From Nonomuraea glycinis (GTDB lineage: Bacteria; Actinomycetota; Actinomycetes; Streptosporangiales; Streptosporangiaceae): DNA of 64,000 bases. Each line of letters opens with the position of its first letter. The stretch's first letter is position 1. Below, piece by piece: positions 53,270-61,196 of this stretch. The notes beneath the pieces were generated by a model that saw only the letters and a program-made list of their open reading frames with translations, was not told where the DNA came from and ran no database searches. The stretch lies in NCBI RefSeq assembly GCF_014646515.1, contig NZ_BMNK01000010.1, positions 17,132-81,131 of the forward strand. The letters run 5' to 3'. Both the position numbers and the translations under genes were made by a program.

Positions 53270-55093
53270 TACCTCGACAAGCTCCTCGGGGTCGGGGGAA
53301 TCGTCTGGGCGGGCGGTCGCCGGGCCGAGGTTCGGGACGGGGGAAGGCGCGTAGGGGGTCTGGGTGGAGGTGGGCCGGTCGGTGGCGGTCTGGGTGGGGG
53401 TGGGCCGGTCGGTGGCGGTCGGGGTGGCGCAGGCCGGGCCGTCCAGGGTGACCTCGCTGATCTGGGGACCGTTGGCCGCCGCCGGTTCGGTCATCGCCAC
53501 GATGGCCAGGTGCGCCCGCTCGCCGCACGCCACCGCGCCCAGGTCCCGCCGGACCTCGCTGGTGTAGTCGGTCCGGCCGGTGAGCGTACGGGTCTCGCTC
53601 GCCACCTCACGAGCCGGGCCGTCGCCGTCCCGCCGCATGTACGAGATGCGCAGGCGTACCTGGCCTGGGCCGTCGGCGGTGACCCGCACCGAGCCCTCGG
53701 CGCCGCTCCAGGACACGATGCCCGCTGCTCGGACGGCCGGACGCGGCGCCGCCCCGGCACTCCGCGTACCGGTCGGCGTGGCGGTGGGTGGGGTGGCGGG
53801 GGCGGTCGTCGCCGGTGGTGGGGTGGCAGGGCCCGGGGTGCGGTGGGTTCCCGTGGGATCGGGCGGCCTTGGTGAGGCGTCGGCGGGGGTGTCACGGGAG
53901 GCGTCGGGTAAGGCGTCGGCGGGGGTGCCGCGCGGGGTGTCGGGCTCGGCGTCGGCCGCCGGGTCGGGCTCGGCGTCGGTGGGCTCCATCGGGCTCGAGG
54001 TCTCCGGCGGCGGCAGCAGCACCGTCGCGGGACCCGGTGGCAGCCGGCCGCCGGACATCAGCAGCGTGGCGGCCAGCGCGGCGACCGTGGCCCACGCGAC
54101 CCACAGGTACGGCGGCCAGCTCGGCACCCACCGCAGCAGGCGGGACGCCCTGAGCGCCGCCGAGCCGGACCGGGCGGCCGAGGAGTCCGGCCTGGCCAGC
54201 GGGAAGCGCAGGGCGAGCAGGGTGGCGAGCTCGGCCAGGCTCCGCCGGCCGCGCTTCTCCCAGTCGGGCCCGTACCCCGTCTCGGCGTCCCGCTCCAGCT
54301 CGGCGGCGAACTGCCGGGCCGAGGCGTACCTGGCCGCCGGATCCTTGGCCAGCCCGCGCCTGAGCAGGCCGCGCAGCGGGTCCGGGACGATCTCCAGCGG
54401 CGCCGGCTCCACCAGGTGCCTGTCCCGCAGGGCGGGCACGTCGTCCGCCTGGTAGGGCGGCCGCCCCCGGACAGCCTCGAACAGCAGGCAGGCGGCCGCG
54501 TACAGGTCGGCGGGCGGTCCGGCGGCGCCGAGCGTCCACAGCTCGGGTGACATGTACGCCGGGCTGCCCGCGGGCACGCCCGGCTCCTCCACATGCACCA
54601 CGATCCCGAAGTCCGCCAGCTTGCCGGCGCCGTCCGCCTGGACGAACACGTTCTCCGGCCGGACGTCGCGGTGCGTCACGCCCCTCTCGTGGGCGGCGGC
54701 CAGGCCGTTCAGGACGGTCTTGAGCAGGGCGAGCGCCGCCTCGGGGGAGACCTGACCGTGCTCGGCCAGGAGGATGCGCAGCGACACCCCGTCGACCAGC
54801 TCCATCACCACGGCCGCCCGCGCGGACGTCTCGACGTACTCGTGCACCTTGACCAGGTCCGGCTCGTCGAGCTCGACCAGGGCGGCGGCGTCCGCGCGGT
54901 AGCGGCGCATGAACTCGGCGTCCCTGCGCAGGGTGGCGTTGAGGTACTTGACGGCCACATAGGCGCCGGTGGCCTGGTAGGTGGACAGGAACACACGGCC
55001 GGTGCGGCCCTCGCCGAGCTGGCGTACGTCGCGGTAACCAGGGACCAAGTCCAACCCCCCGTTGATGGCGCCTCTTGCATTCGACGGTCTCAC
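53255..55093 (-). CDS. Membrane Ser/Thr protein kinase 3
   Basis: The 612-residue Hanks-type kinase domain (~18-275) has LGEGRTGRVFL, VAVKYL, catalytic loop HRDVRPEN, DFG and GSPAYMSPE. The catalytic-loop lysine (HRDxKPEN) is Arg here, which may lower activity. A membrane segment is at ~328-350, followed by a long Pro/Thr/Ala-rich external part with an immunoglobulin-like block (SWSGAEGSVRVTADG). No PASTA repeat is seen. The GTG 55093 start is uncertain; a TTG at 55053 is possible. Its stop codon lies within operator E of the next operon. Confidence 0.88.
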   Translation of the reverse strand: MRPSNARGAINGGLDLVPGYRDVRQLGEGRTGRVFLSTYQATGAYVAVKYLNATLRRDAEFMRRYRADAAALVELDEPDLVKVHEYVETSARAAVVMELVDGVSLRILLAEHGQVSPEAALALLKTVLNGLAAAHERGVTHRDVRPENVFVQADGAGKLADFGIVVHVEEPGVPAGSPAYMSPELWTLGAAGPPADLYAAACLLFEAVRGRPPYQADDVPALRDRHLVEPAPLEIVPDPLRGLLRRGLAKDPAARYASARQFAAELERDAETGYGPDWEKRGRRSLAELATLLALRFPLARPDSSAARSGSAALRASRLLRWVPSWPPYLWVAWATVAALAATLLMSGGRLPPGPATVLLPPPETSSPMEPTDAEPDPAADAEPDTPRGTPADALPDASRDTPADASPRPPDPTGTHRTPGPATPPPATTAPATPPTATPTGTRSAGAAPRPAVRAAGIVSWSGAEGSVRVTADGPGQVRLRISYMRRDGDGPAREVASETRTLTGRTDYTSEVRRDLGAVACGERAHLAIVAMTEPAAANGPQISEVTLDGPACATPTATDRPTPTQTATDRPTSTQTPYAPSPVPNLGPATARPDDSPDPEELVEVPSVR

Positions 55094-55169
55094 CCGGGGT
55101 TCCGGTTGTCACGACTGTGGATATTTCGTACGAAGTAATCGGGATATAGCCGTACGGGATCCCCGCGCG

Positions 55170-55194
55170 TACGCTTTGCCAAGCAAGCGCTCGG
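55170..55194 (+). promoter_or_regulatory. Regulon palindrome site F with -10 box
   Basis: CCAAGCAAGCGCTCGG (55179-55194), one mismatch from consensus, begins 3 bp after TACGCT (55170-55175), the same -10 as at 37699. It would cover the transcription start of the isochorismatase-fold gene at 55213. Confidence 0.68.
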
Positions 55195-55212
55195 CTAAGA
55201 GGGGGGTCTCGG

Positions 55213-55818
55213 ATGGGGAAGACCGCCGTGCTGGTGATGGAGATGCAGAGGGGCGTCGTCGGCGATCTCACGAAATTTCCGGATCTGGTGGAGGCGTGCC
55301 GCCGCCACGACGTGATCGCCAACACCGCGGCTCTGCTCCAGGCGGCCAGGGCGGCCGGGATGCCGGTGATCCACTGCACCGCAGCCTTCCGCCCCGACCG
55401 GGCCGGCTCCCACACGGGCAACTGCCCGTTCATCGTCGCCCTGCTCAAGGATCCCGCCCACATGCTCGACGGCACCCCGCCCGTGGCCGTACTGCCGGAG
55501 CTGTGGGAGGAGGGGGATCTGGAGAGCAGGCGCCATCACGGGTTCTCCCCGTTCACCGGCACCGCGCTCGACACCACCCTGCGCTCCCTCGGCGTCTCGG
55601 CCGTGGTGGCCACGGGCGTCTCCCTCAATCTCGGCATCCCCGGCCTGGCCCTGGAGGCGGTCAACCTCGGCTACCGGGTCACCGTGGTCACCGACGCGGT
55701 CGCGGGCATCCCGGAGGACTACGCGCAGGCCGTACTGAGGCACACGATCAGCTTGCTGGCCACCCGCACCACCACCGCGCCCCTCATCGAGGAGTGGAAA
55801 GCGGGAGCCGGCCGGTGA
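55213..55818 (+). CDS. Isochorismatase-fold hydrolase with altered triad
   Basis: This is a 201-residue isochorismatase-like protein. Family amidohydrolases use Asp-Lys-Cys; here the positions hold Glu10 (VLVMEMQ), His108 (RRHHGFSPF) and Gly141 (GVSLNLGIPG). True isochorismatases also lack the Cys, but keep Asp and Lys. The chemistry is therefore uncertain, and it may act on an unusual substrate or be non-catalytic. It is preceded by GGGGGG and operator F and overlaps the following SDR gene by 4 bp. Confidence 0.85.
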   Translation: MGKTAVLVMEMQRGVVGDLTKFPDLVEACRRHDVIANTAALLQAARAAGMPVIHCTAAFRPDRAGSHTGNCPFIVALLKDPAHMLDGTPPVAVLPELWEEGDLESRRHHGFSPFTGTALDTTLRSLGVSAVVATGVSLNLGIPGLALEAVNLGYRVTVVTDAVAGIPEDYAQAVLRHTISLLATRTTTAPLIEEWKAGAGR

Positions 55819-56633
55819 CGGTCGAAAAGGGAGGACCGGACGCGACCGACCGGATGGAGGCGGGTGTGACGGGGATGGGTGGGCTGGGGCTGGGTGGGCT
55901 GGGGCTGGGCGGGCGGGTGGCCGTGGTGACGGGGGGAGCGGGGGGCATCGGGTCGGCCATCGCCGCTGACCTGGCGTCGCTCGGAGCGCGGGTGATCGTC
56001 GCTGACGTGGACCTGACGGGCGCGGAGAAGGTGGCGGCCGGGCTCGTGAGCGAGTCGGCGCTGGCGCTGGCGCTGGACCTGGCCTCGCCGCCCTCGATCG
56101 AGGGGTTCGCCGCCGCAGCGGGGCGGGTGGACATTCTCGTGCACAACGCCGGCGTCTCCATCGTGGAGCCGTTCGTCAGCAGCGACCCGGCCGGCTGGGA
56201 CCTGATGTGGCAGGTGAACCTGCGCGGGCCGATGCTGCTCACCAAGCTTCTGCTGCCCGGCATGCTGGCGGCGGGATGGGGGCGGCTGGTGTTCGTCTCC
56301 TCCGACGGCGCGAGGGCCGGCTCCGGCGGCGAGGCGGCCTACGCGGCGACCAAGTCAGGGCTGTTCGGCCTGGCCAAGACGCTCGCCCGGGAGGCCGCGC
56401 GGGCGAACGTCACCTCCAACGTGGTCTGCCCCGGCCCCACCGACACCCCCATGCTGCGCCGGGTCGGCGCCGACCGGCCGGGCCTGGTCGAGAAGATCAC
56501 CCGGGGCGTCCCACTACGCCGCCTCGGCACTCCCGCCGACGTGGCCGGACTCGTCGCCTACCTGTGCACCGACCGCGCCGCCTACATCACCGGCCAGACC
56601 CTGTCGGTGAGCGGCGGCGTGACCATGCACTGA
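55815..56633 (+). CDS. SDR family dehydrogenase
   Basis: The ~272-residue classical short-chain dehydrogenase has cofactor motif TGGAGGIG, NAGVS and triad Ser (FVSSDGA), Tyr-Lys (YAATK). GTG 55815 gives a GTGA overlap with the upstream stop; ATG 55854 or GTG 55863 would remove a disordered, Gly/Leu-repeat N-terminus (GLGLGGLGLGG). It is in operon with the isochorismatase-fold protein under operator F. The substrate is unknown. Confidence 0.9.
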   Translation: MTVEKGGPDATDRMEAGVTGMGGLGLGGLGLGGRVAVVTGGAGGIGSAIAADLASLGARVIVADVDLTGAEKVAAGLVSESALALALDLASPPSIEGFAAAAGRVDILVHNAGVSIVEPFVSSDPAGWDLMWQVNLRGPMLLTKLLLPGMLAAGWGRLVFVSSDGARAGSGGEAAYAATKSGLFGLAKTLAREAARANVTSNVVCPGPTDTPMLRRVGADRPGLVEKITRGVPLRRLGTPADVAGLVAYLCTDRAAYITGQTLSVSGGVTMH

Positions 56634-56698
56634 CCACAGGCGTCGACCACGAGCGTCGACCACAGGCGCTGCCCCCGGCGCTGACCCCGCAGGCGCCT
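56632..56698. repeat. ~13-bp repeats after the SDR stop codon
   Basis: TGACCACAGGCG, TCGACCACGAGCG, TCGACCACAGGCG and weaker copies follow each other from the SDR TGA to the convergent serine hydrolase stop. Confidence 0.65.
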
Positions 56699-56699
56699 A

Positions 56700-57893
56700 C
56701 TACAGCGACTCGTAGACGGCCTGGATCAGGTGGTAGGCGCGCATGCTGCCGGACAGGGCGTCGGCCATCTGGTTCATGACGTAGCCGGCGGCCAGGCCGT
56801 GCTCGGCGTCGCCCAGGCCGAGGAACCCGCCCGCGCCGCTGTGGCCGAACGCGCTCGGGGACGGCGCCAGGAACGTCATCGCCGGGCGCATGTAACCCAG
56901 CCCGAACGAGCTGTCCACGCTCAGGATCCTGTCGGGGCCGGTCACCCGCGGGCGGATGGCGTCGCTCAGCGTCTCCGGGCGCAGGAGCTCGCCGGCGATC
57001 AGCGCGCGGTAGAAGCCCGCGAGTCCGGCGGCGCTGGTGACCACGCCTGCGGCCGGCCAGCCCGCCCGCAGGATGACCGGGTTGTTGGCGCCGCCGTCGA
57101 GCAAACGCATGTCGGGATTGCCGAGAGCCCGGTTCATCAGGCTCTGCGGGTCGCGGGCGGCAGCAGCCATCCGAGTGAACACAGTGCCCCCAGCGGCGCC
57201 CCCAGCGGCGTCCCCCGCAGCGTCCCTGGCGGCCTGTTCCGGTACGGCGGTGACCGGGTCGGAGCGGCGGCCGGGGCCCTTGATGCGGGCGGCGCGTTCG
57301 ATCACGTCGTCCGGCGCCCCCACCCACAGATCCAGCCCCAGCGGACCGGCGATCTCCGCGGCCACCAGGTCGCCCACCGACTTACCGGTCACCCGCCGCA
57401 CCACCTCACCCACGAGGAACCCGTACGTCAGCGCGTGATACCCGTGCGCGGACCCCGGCTCCCAGATCGGCGCCTGGCCCGCGAGCCTGGCCGCGATGGC
57501 CGGCTGGTCCTCGAACAACGCCACCGGCACCGGCTCCTCGAGCAGCGGCAGCCCGGCCTGGTGGGTGAGCAGGTGCTCCACGGTGATCGACGCCTTGCCC
57601 TCGGCGGCGAACTCCGGCCAGAGGTCCGCCACCGGCGCCGAGACGTCCACCAGCCCCCGCTCGGCGAGCTGCAGCAGGACGGTCGCGGTGACCGCCTTCG
57701 TGCACGAGTACGCGAACACCGGCGTGTCGTGCTCCCAGCGGCGCCCGGTGCGCCCGTCGGCGACCCCGTCCCACAGGTCCACGACGAGCTCCCCGTTCTG
57801 GTAGACCGCGAACGCGGCCCCCAGCTCCAGCCCTTCGGCGAACTGCCGGGCGAAGACCTCGCGCACGCGGGAGAAACGGGGATCGCAGTGCAT
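56700..57893 (-). CDS. Beta-lactamase-fold serine hydrolase / esterase
   Basis: The 397-residue class C beta-lactamase-like protein has the SxxK motif SCTK with the nucleophilic Ser at ~residue 63. The second-motif Tyr is in GYHALTYG, and the third-motif region near the C-terminus is GHSGAGG. There is no signal peptide, so it is probably an intracellular esterase (EstB/LovD-like) rather than a lactamase. It stands alone, convergent with the SDR gene and divergent from the peptide/cyclase operon. Confidence 0.88.
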   Translation of the reverse strand: MHCDPRFSRVREVFARQFAEGLELGAAFAVYQNGELVVDLWDGVADGRTGRRWEHDTPVFAYSCTKAVTATVLLQLAERGLVDVSAPVADLWPEFAAEGKASITVEHLLTHQAGLPLLEEPVPVALFEDQPAIAARLAGQAPIWEPGSAHGYHALTYGFLVGEVVRRVTGKSVGDLVAAEIAGPLGLDLWVGAPDDVIERAARIKGPGRRSDPVTAVPEQAARDAAGDAAGGAAGGTVFTRMAAAARDPQSLMNRALGNPDMRLLDGGANNPVILRAGWPAAGVVTSAAGLAGFYRALIAGELLRPETLSDAIRPRVTGPDRILSVDSSFGLGYMRPAMTFLAPSPSAFGHSGAGGFLGLGDAEHGLAAGYVMNQMADALSGSMRAYHLIQAVYESL

Positions 57894-58033
57894 GGAACCT
57901 CCGAGAGCTCATCGGCTGCCGAGCCTAACAATCACCGTCATATCAGCACAGGTTCTGGACTGTGAAGTGTGGCCCTTCAGGGTGTGATATGCGGCTTACG
58001 CTGGGTGTGGGCCTCGCTCGGGAGGGAGGTGTG

Positions 58034-58123
58034 ATGACTCCAGGCTGCGGCAACTGCGACTGCGATGACGTGCTGTTCACCGCCAAACCACCGCGGATCG
58101 GAACGGTTCAGGTGCAGGACTAG
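58034..58123 (+). CDS. 29-residue Cys-containing leader ORF
   Basis: A short frame behind GGGAGGGAGG encodes MTPGCGNCDCDD followed by 17 mostly polar residues ending VQVQD. Three cysteines lie within six residues. A strong hairpin follows its stop codon and the cyclase gene begins ~90 bp later. It could be a Cys-codon attenuator peptide or a precursor peptide. No known precursor family is recognised. That it is translated is inferred from the ribosome binding site and position. Confidence 0.45.
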   Translation: MTPGCGNCDCDDVLFTAKPPRIGTVQVQD

Positions 58124-58136
58124 GCGGCAACGCGCT

Positions 58137-58162
58137 CCTGATCGCCGCGACCGGCGATCAGG
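58137..58162 (+). terminator. Terminator-like hairpin between leader ORF and cyclase operon
   Basis: CCTGATCGCC (58137-58146), a 6-base loop and GGCGATCAGG (58153-58162) form a perfect 10-bp stem followed by GGCCTTTGTC. It lies 13 bp after the leader ORF stop and before the operon, as expected for attenuation. The T tract is short. Confidence 0.6.
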
Positions 58163-58215
58163 GGCCTTTGTCATGTTCGGGGCTGGTCGCCGGGCCCATC
58201 AGCTGCGAGAGTCGG

Positions 58216-59133
58216 ATGATGATCAGCGGCGAGCCGAACAACTGGGGCCGGTTCGGCCCGGAGGACCAGCGCGGGACGCTGAACCTGCTCACCCCGCCGG
58301 TGGTGCTGGCGGCGCTGGCGAGCGCGACCGAGGGGCGGGTGCTCAGCCTCGCCATGCCGATCAGGGGCTCGACCTCGTCACCGGCCCCCACGACCGTGCC
58401 GCACCTGCGCGGCCGCCCGCTGCCGCAGCACTTCATGTCCGTGGACGGTGGCGACTACGCGGCCGGGACCAAGCCGGTGGGCGCCGGCCTGCGGGTGGCC
58501 GACGACGCGCTGATCGTCACCCACCACGGCACGACCACGCACATGGACGCGCTGTGCCACATGTGGTCGGGCGACGAGCTCTACAACGCCCATCCGGCCG
58601 CCCGCGTGCGCTCCTACGGCGCGGGCCGGTGCGGCATCGAGCGGGTGGGCGGCGTGGTGGCCCGGGGCGTGCTCTTCGACGTGCCCCGCCACCTGGGGCT
58701 GGAGCACCTGCCGGCCGACTTCCGCATTCCGGCGGAACTGCTGCGGGAGATGGGCCCCGAGCCGCAGCCGGGAGACGTGGCGATCGTCCGCACCGGATGG
58801 CCGAGCGTCTGGCGGCGTTCGCCGGAGGAATACTGGTCCGGCCAGCCGGGGCTGTCGCCGGAGGCGGGCCGCTGGCTGGCCACGCGCGACGTGGCCGTGG
58901 TGGCCTCCGACAACGCCGCGATCGGCGGCCTCGACGAGCGTCAGCTCGCCACCGAGGCGCTGGAGGACGACCTGCACCTCATCCTGCTGCACCGGCACGG
59001 CATCCACCTGATCGAGATGCTCTGGCTGGACGAGCTGAGCGCCTCGGGCCGCACCGACTTCGTGTTCATGGTCGCGCCGCTCGCAATCGAAGGCGGCACA
59101 GGCAGTCCGGTGAATCCGCTGGTCATCCTGTGA
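58216..59133 (+). CDS. Cyclase family protein (kynurenine formamidase-like fold)
   Basis: The ~305-residue metal-dependent hydrolase is of the cyclase/KynB superfamily. The signature metal motif reads HHGTTTHMDALCHMW, with a downstream DVAIVRTGW and LHRHGIHL. Such enzymes hydrolyse amides or lactones of small acids. ATG 58216 is chosen at MMISGEPNNWG; a longer frame to 58168 overlaps the terminator hairpin. It is the first long gene of the operon, 45 bp before the cucumopine-synthase-like gene. Confidence 0.87.
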   Translation: MMISGEPNNWGRFGPEDQRGTLNLLTPPVVLAALASATEGRVLSLAMPIRGSTSSPAPTTVPHLRGRPLPQHFMSVDGGDYAAGTKPVGAGLRVADDALIVTHHGTTTHMDALCHMWSGDELYNAHPAARVRSYGAGRCGIERVGGVVARGVLFDVPRHLGLEHLPADFRIPAELLREMGPEPQPGDVAIVRTGWPSVWRRSPEEYWSGQPGLSPEAGRWLATRDVAVVASDNAAIGGLDERQLATEALEDDLHLILLHRHGIHLIEMLWLDELSASGRTDFVFMVAPLAIEGGTGSPVNPLVIL

Positions 59134-59165
59134 CCCCCCTGCCGATTGTCACTATTTGCGTTGAT

Positions 59166-59178
59166 AGCATCACATGCT
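59166..59178. promoter_or_regulatory. Inverted repeat abutting the cucumopine-synthase-like gene
   Basis: AGCAT-CAC-ATGCT lies directly before GTG 59179 in a TTG-rich stretch. It may be an operator for an internal promoter of the operon. Confidence 0.35.
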
Positions 59179-60123
59179 GTGACTACTTCGAGACGCGTAG
59201 AAATCGGCTGGCCCGGCCTGGGCATGGCCGTCACCGCTGAGCTGGACGAGCGCAATGCCGCTCTCGCGCAGAGCCTGTGGGACGCACTGCCGTACCGCAG
59301 CCTGCAGGGCCACGCCCTCGTGGCGGGCCACCACCTCTACCACGTCGCTCCGATCCACGACCTCCTGCACGTGCCGGCCACCTACGCGGTGGACCGCCGC
59401 ACGGTGCCCGACGGCACGATCTTCGCCTCGCGCCTGCAACACCTCGGCATCAAGTACGGCGAGCTGACCGAGCCCATGCCCGCCACCCCGATCGGCCAGA
59501 TCGTCGAGGCGGACCTCGACGTGCTGGGCGAGGTCGGCCGCGCGGTCTGGGAGGCCGTCTACCGGACCAAGAAGCCCGTCATCGCCGAGGTCAGGCGCGC
59601 GGGCGAGGACGCCGGCCACCGTCTGCCCCGGCTCACGGTGGCCGACCCGGAGGTCGACGCCCTGATCGCCGACGTGCACGCCGAGACGGAGCGGATCTGG
59701 CTGGCGCCGCCCGAGGAGCTGGTCGACCTGCACGAAGGCCGCATCCCGTCCTGCGCGGGCAGCTACGAGACCGTCCTCACGACCCTGCTCTTCGTCAACG
59801 GCGAGACCCGTCCGCTCGGCTACGCCTGCTACGGCGGCCTGGTCAGAGCGGCCTACGAGGGCATGCCGATGGAGTCCCTGCGGCAGATGGCCCGCATCCT
59901 GGCCAAGACGCCGGCCGAGTTCCTCGGCTACTGCGGCCTGCAGACCCTGTGGGCCTTCACCGGCAGGCTGTTCGACTGCCTCGACCGGATCGACGACCGG
60001 GACGACTTCGTCGCGGTCATGGCGCACATGGGCCTCTACGTCAACTGCCTCGGCGGCTGGAACCTGCACCTGTTCCCGTGGCAGGTGGGTGACCACCTGC
60101 GGCGCGTCGGAGCGTTCGCGTGA
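59179..60123 (+). CDS. Cucumopine-synthase-like protein (DUF3830 plus helical bundle)
   Basis: The ~314-residue protein has an N-terminal cyclophilin-like DUF3830 region (~8-125: VEIGWPGLGMAVTAEL, ASRLQHLGIKYGEL). A C-terminal helical bundle of the cucumopine synthase type follows (~150-310: LLFVNGETRPLGYACYGG, GLYVNCLGGWN). Cucumopine synthase joins an amino acid and 2-oxoglutarate into a cyclic opine. Whether this protein does so is unknown. GTG 59179 fits the domain start better than ATG 59146. It overlaps the FAD oxidase gene by 4 bp. Confidence 0.78.
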   Translation: MTTSRRVEIGWPGLGMAVTAELDERNAALAQSLWDALPYRSLQGHALVAGHHLYHVAPIHDLLHVPATYAVDRRTVPDGTIFASRLQHLGIKYGELTEPMPATPIGQIVEADLDVLGEVGRAVWEAVYRTKKPVIAEVRRAGEDAGHRLPRLTVADPEVDALIADVHAETERIWLAPPEELVDLHEGRIPSCAGSYETVLTTLLFVNGETRPLGYACYGGLVRAAYEGMPMESLRQMARILAKTPAEFLGYCGLQTLWAFTGRLFDCLDRIDDRDDFVAVMAHMGLYVNCLGGWNLHLFPWQVGDHLRRVGAFA

Positions 60124-61196
60124 ACGGTCAGGGGCGGGCCGTGGTCGTCGGTGGCGGGGTGATCGGCCTGTCGATCGCCTTCCACCTGGCCGCGGCCGGC
60201 GTCGACACCGTCCTGCTCGAACGCGGCACGCTCGGTTCCGGAGCGTCGCGGGCCACGGCCGACGTGGTGCGCGCCTACTTCGCGGGCAACCCGGTGAGCT
60301 CGGCGCTGGCCGTCCGCAGCCTGCGGGCCTACCACGACTTCCCCGGGCTGCCGCTGCGCCAGGTCGGCTACCTCGTGCTGTTCACCGAGCAGGAGCAGGT
60401 GACGGCGTTCGAGGCCGACCTGCCCGCGCAGCGCGCCGCCGGGGTGGAGGTCGAGCTCATCGACGCGGCGGAGGCCAGGCGGCTCAACCCGCTCATCGGC
60501 GGCGACCTGCCGCTGCTGGCCGCCGCCTGGTCGGCCCAGGCGTACGTCTCCGACACCGCCGCGATCGTCAACGGCTACGCGGAGGCGGCCAGGCGGGCCG
60601 GGGCGAAGCTGCGCACCGGCTGCCCGGTCACCGCCATCGACGCCGACCGGGGCCGGGTGGAGACCGCCTCCGGCGCGATCACGGCCGACGCCGTAGTCTG
60701 CGCCGCCGGTGCCTGGTCGGCGCCCCTGGCCCGCTCGGCCGGCGTGGAGCTGCCGCTCCCCGAGCCGATCATCCAGGAGCTGCTGCTCACCGACCCGTTG
60801 CCGCCCATGCCCGACATCCCGGTCACCCTGCATGCCGCCAGCGGCCTGCTGACGCGGCTGCGCGGTGACCGGATGCTGATCGGCATGGGCTATCCGGGGC
60901 CCGACCGGGACGCCTGGCGTGCCGGGGTGGCCATGCAGTTCGCGGCCACGTACCCGAGTCTGGCGGGGGCGGGGCTGCACACGGCGTTCACCGGGGCGCG
61001 CGACGCCAGCCCCGATCGCACCGCCTTCATCGGCCACCGGCCGGGGCCGCCCGCGTTCCTGTACGCGGCCGGCTTCTCCGGGCACGGCCTGTGCAACGCG
61101 CCCGCGGCCGGCGAGCTGGTCCGCGACCTCTATCTGGGCCAGGACCCGTGGCTCGACATCGCCACGCTGGCCGCGACGCCGGAAAGGGTGGGATGA
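60120..61196 (+). CDS. FAD-dependent amine/amino-acid oxidase (DAO family)
   Basis: The 358-residue glycine/D-amino-acid oxidase fold protein has FAD motif VVVGGGVIGLSIA, GASRATADVVR for the flavin loop and C-terminal GFSGHGLCNAPAAGELV. Members oxidise secondary amines; opine oxidases belong here. Next to a cucumopine-synthase-like protein, an opine-like secondary amine is an attractive substrate, but this is inference. It overlaps neighbours by 4 bp on both sides. Confidence 0.88.
   Translation: MNGQGRAVVVGGGVIGLSIAFHLAAAGVDTVLLERGTLGSGASRATADVVRAYFAGNPVSSALAVRSLRAYHDFPGLPLRQVGYLVLFTEQEQVTAFEADLPAQRAAGVEVELIDAAEARRLNPLIGGDLPLLAAAWSAQAYVSDTAAIVNGYAEAARRAGAKLRTGCPVTAIDADRGRVETASGAITADAVVCAAGAWSAPLARSAGVELPLPEPIIQELLLTDPLPPMPDIPVTLHAASGLLTRLRGDRMLIGMGYPGPDRDAWRAGVAMQFAATYPSLAGAGLHTAFTGARDASPDRTAFIGHRPGPPAFLYAAGFSGHGLCNAPAAGELVRDLYLGQDPWLDIATLAATPERVG

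Noticed and set aside
58034..58123. Leader ORF as a mycofactocin precursor
   Set aside because: The required C-terminal IDGMCGVY-like ending is absent and no mft genes are nearby.
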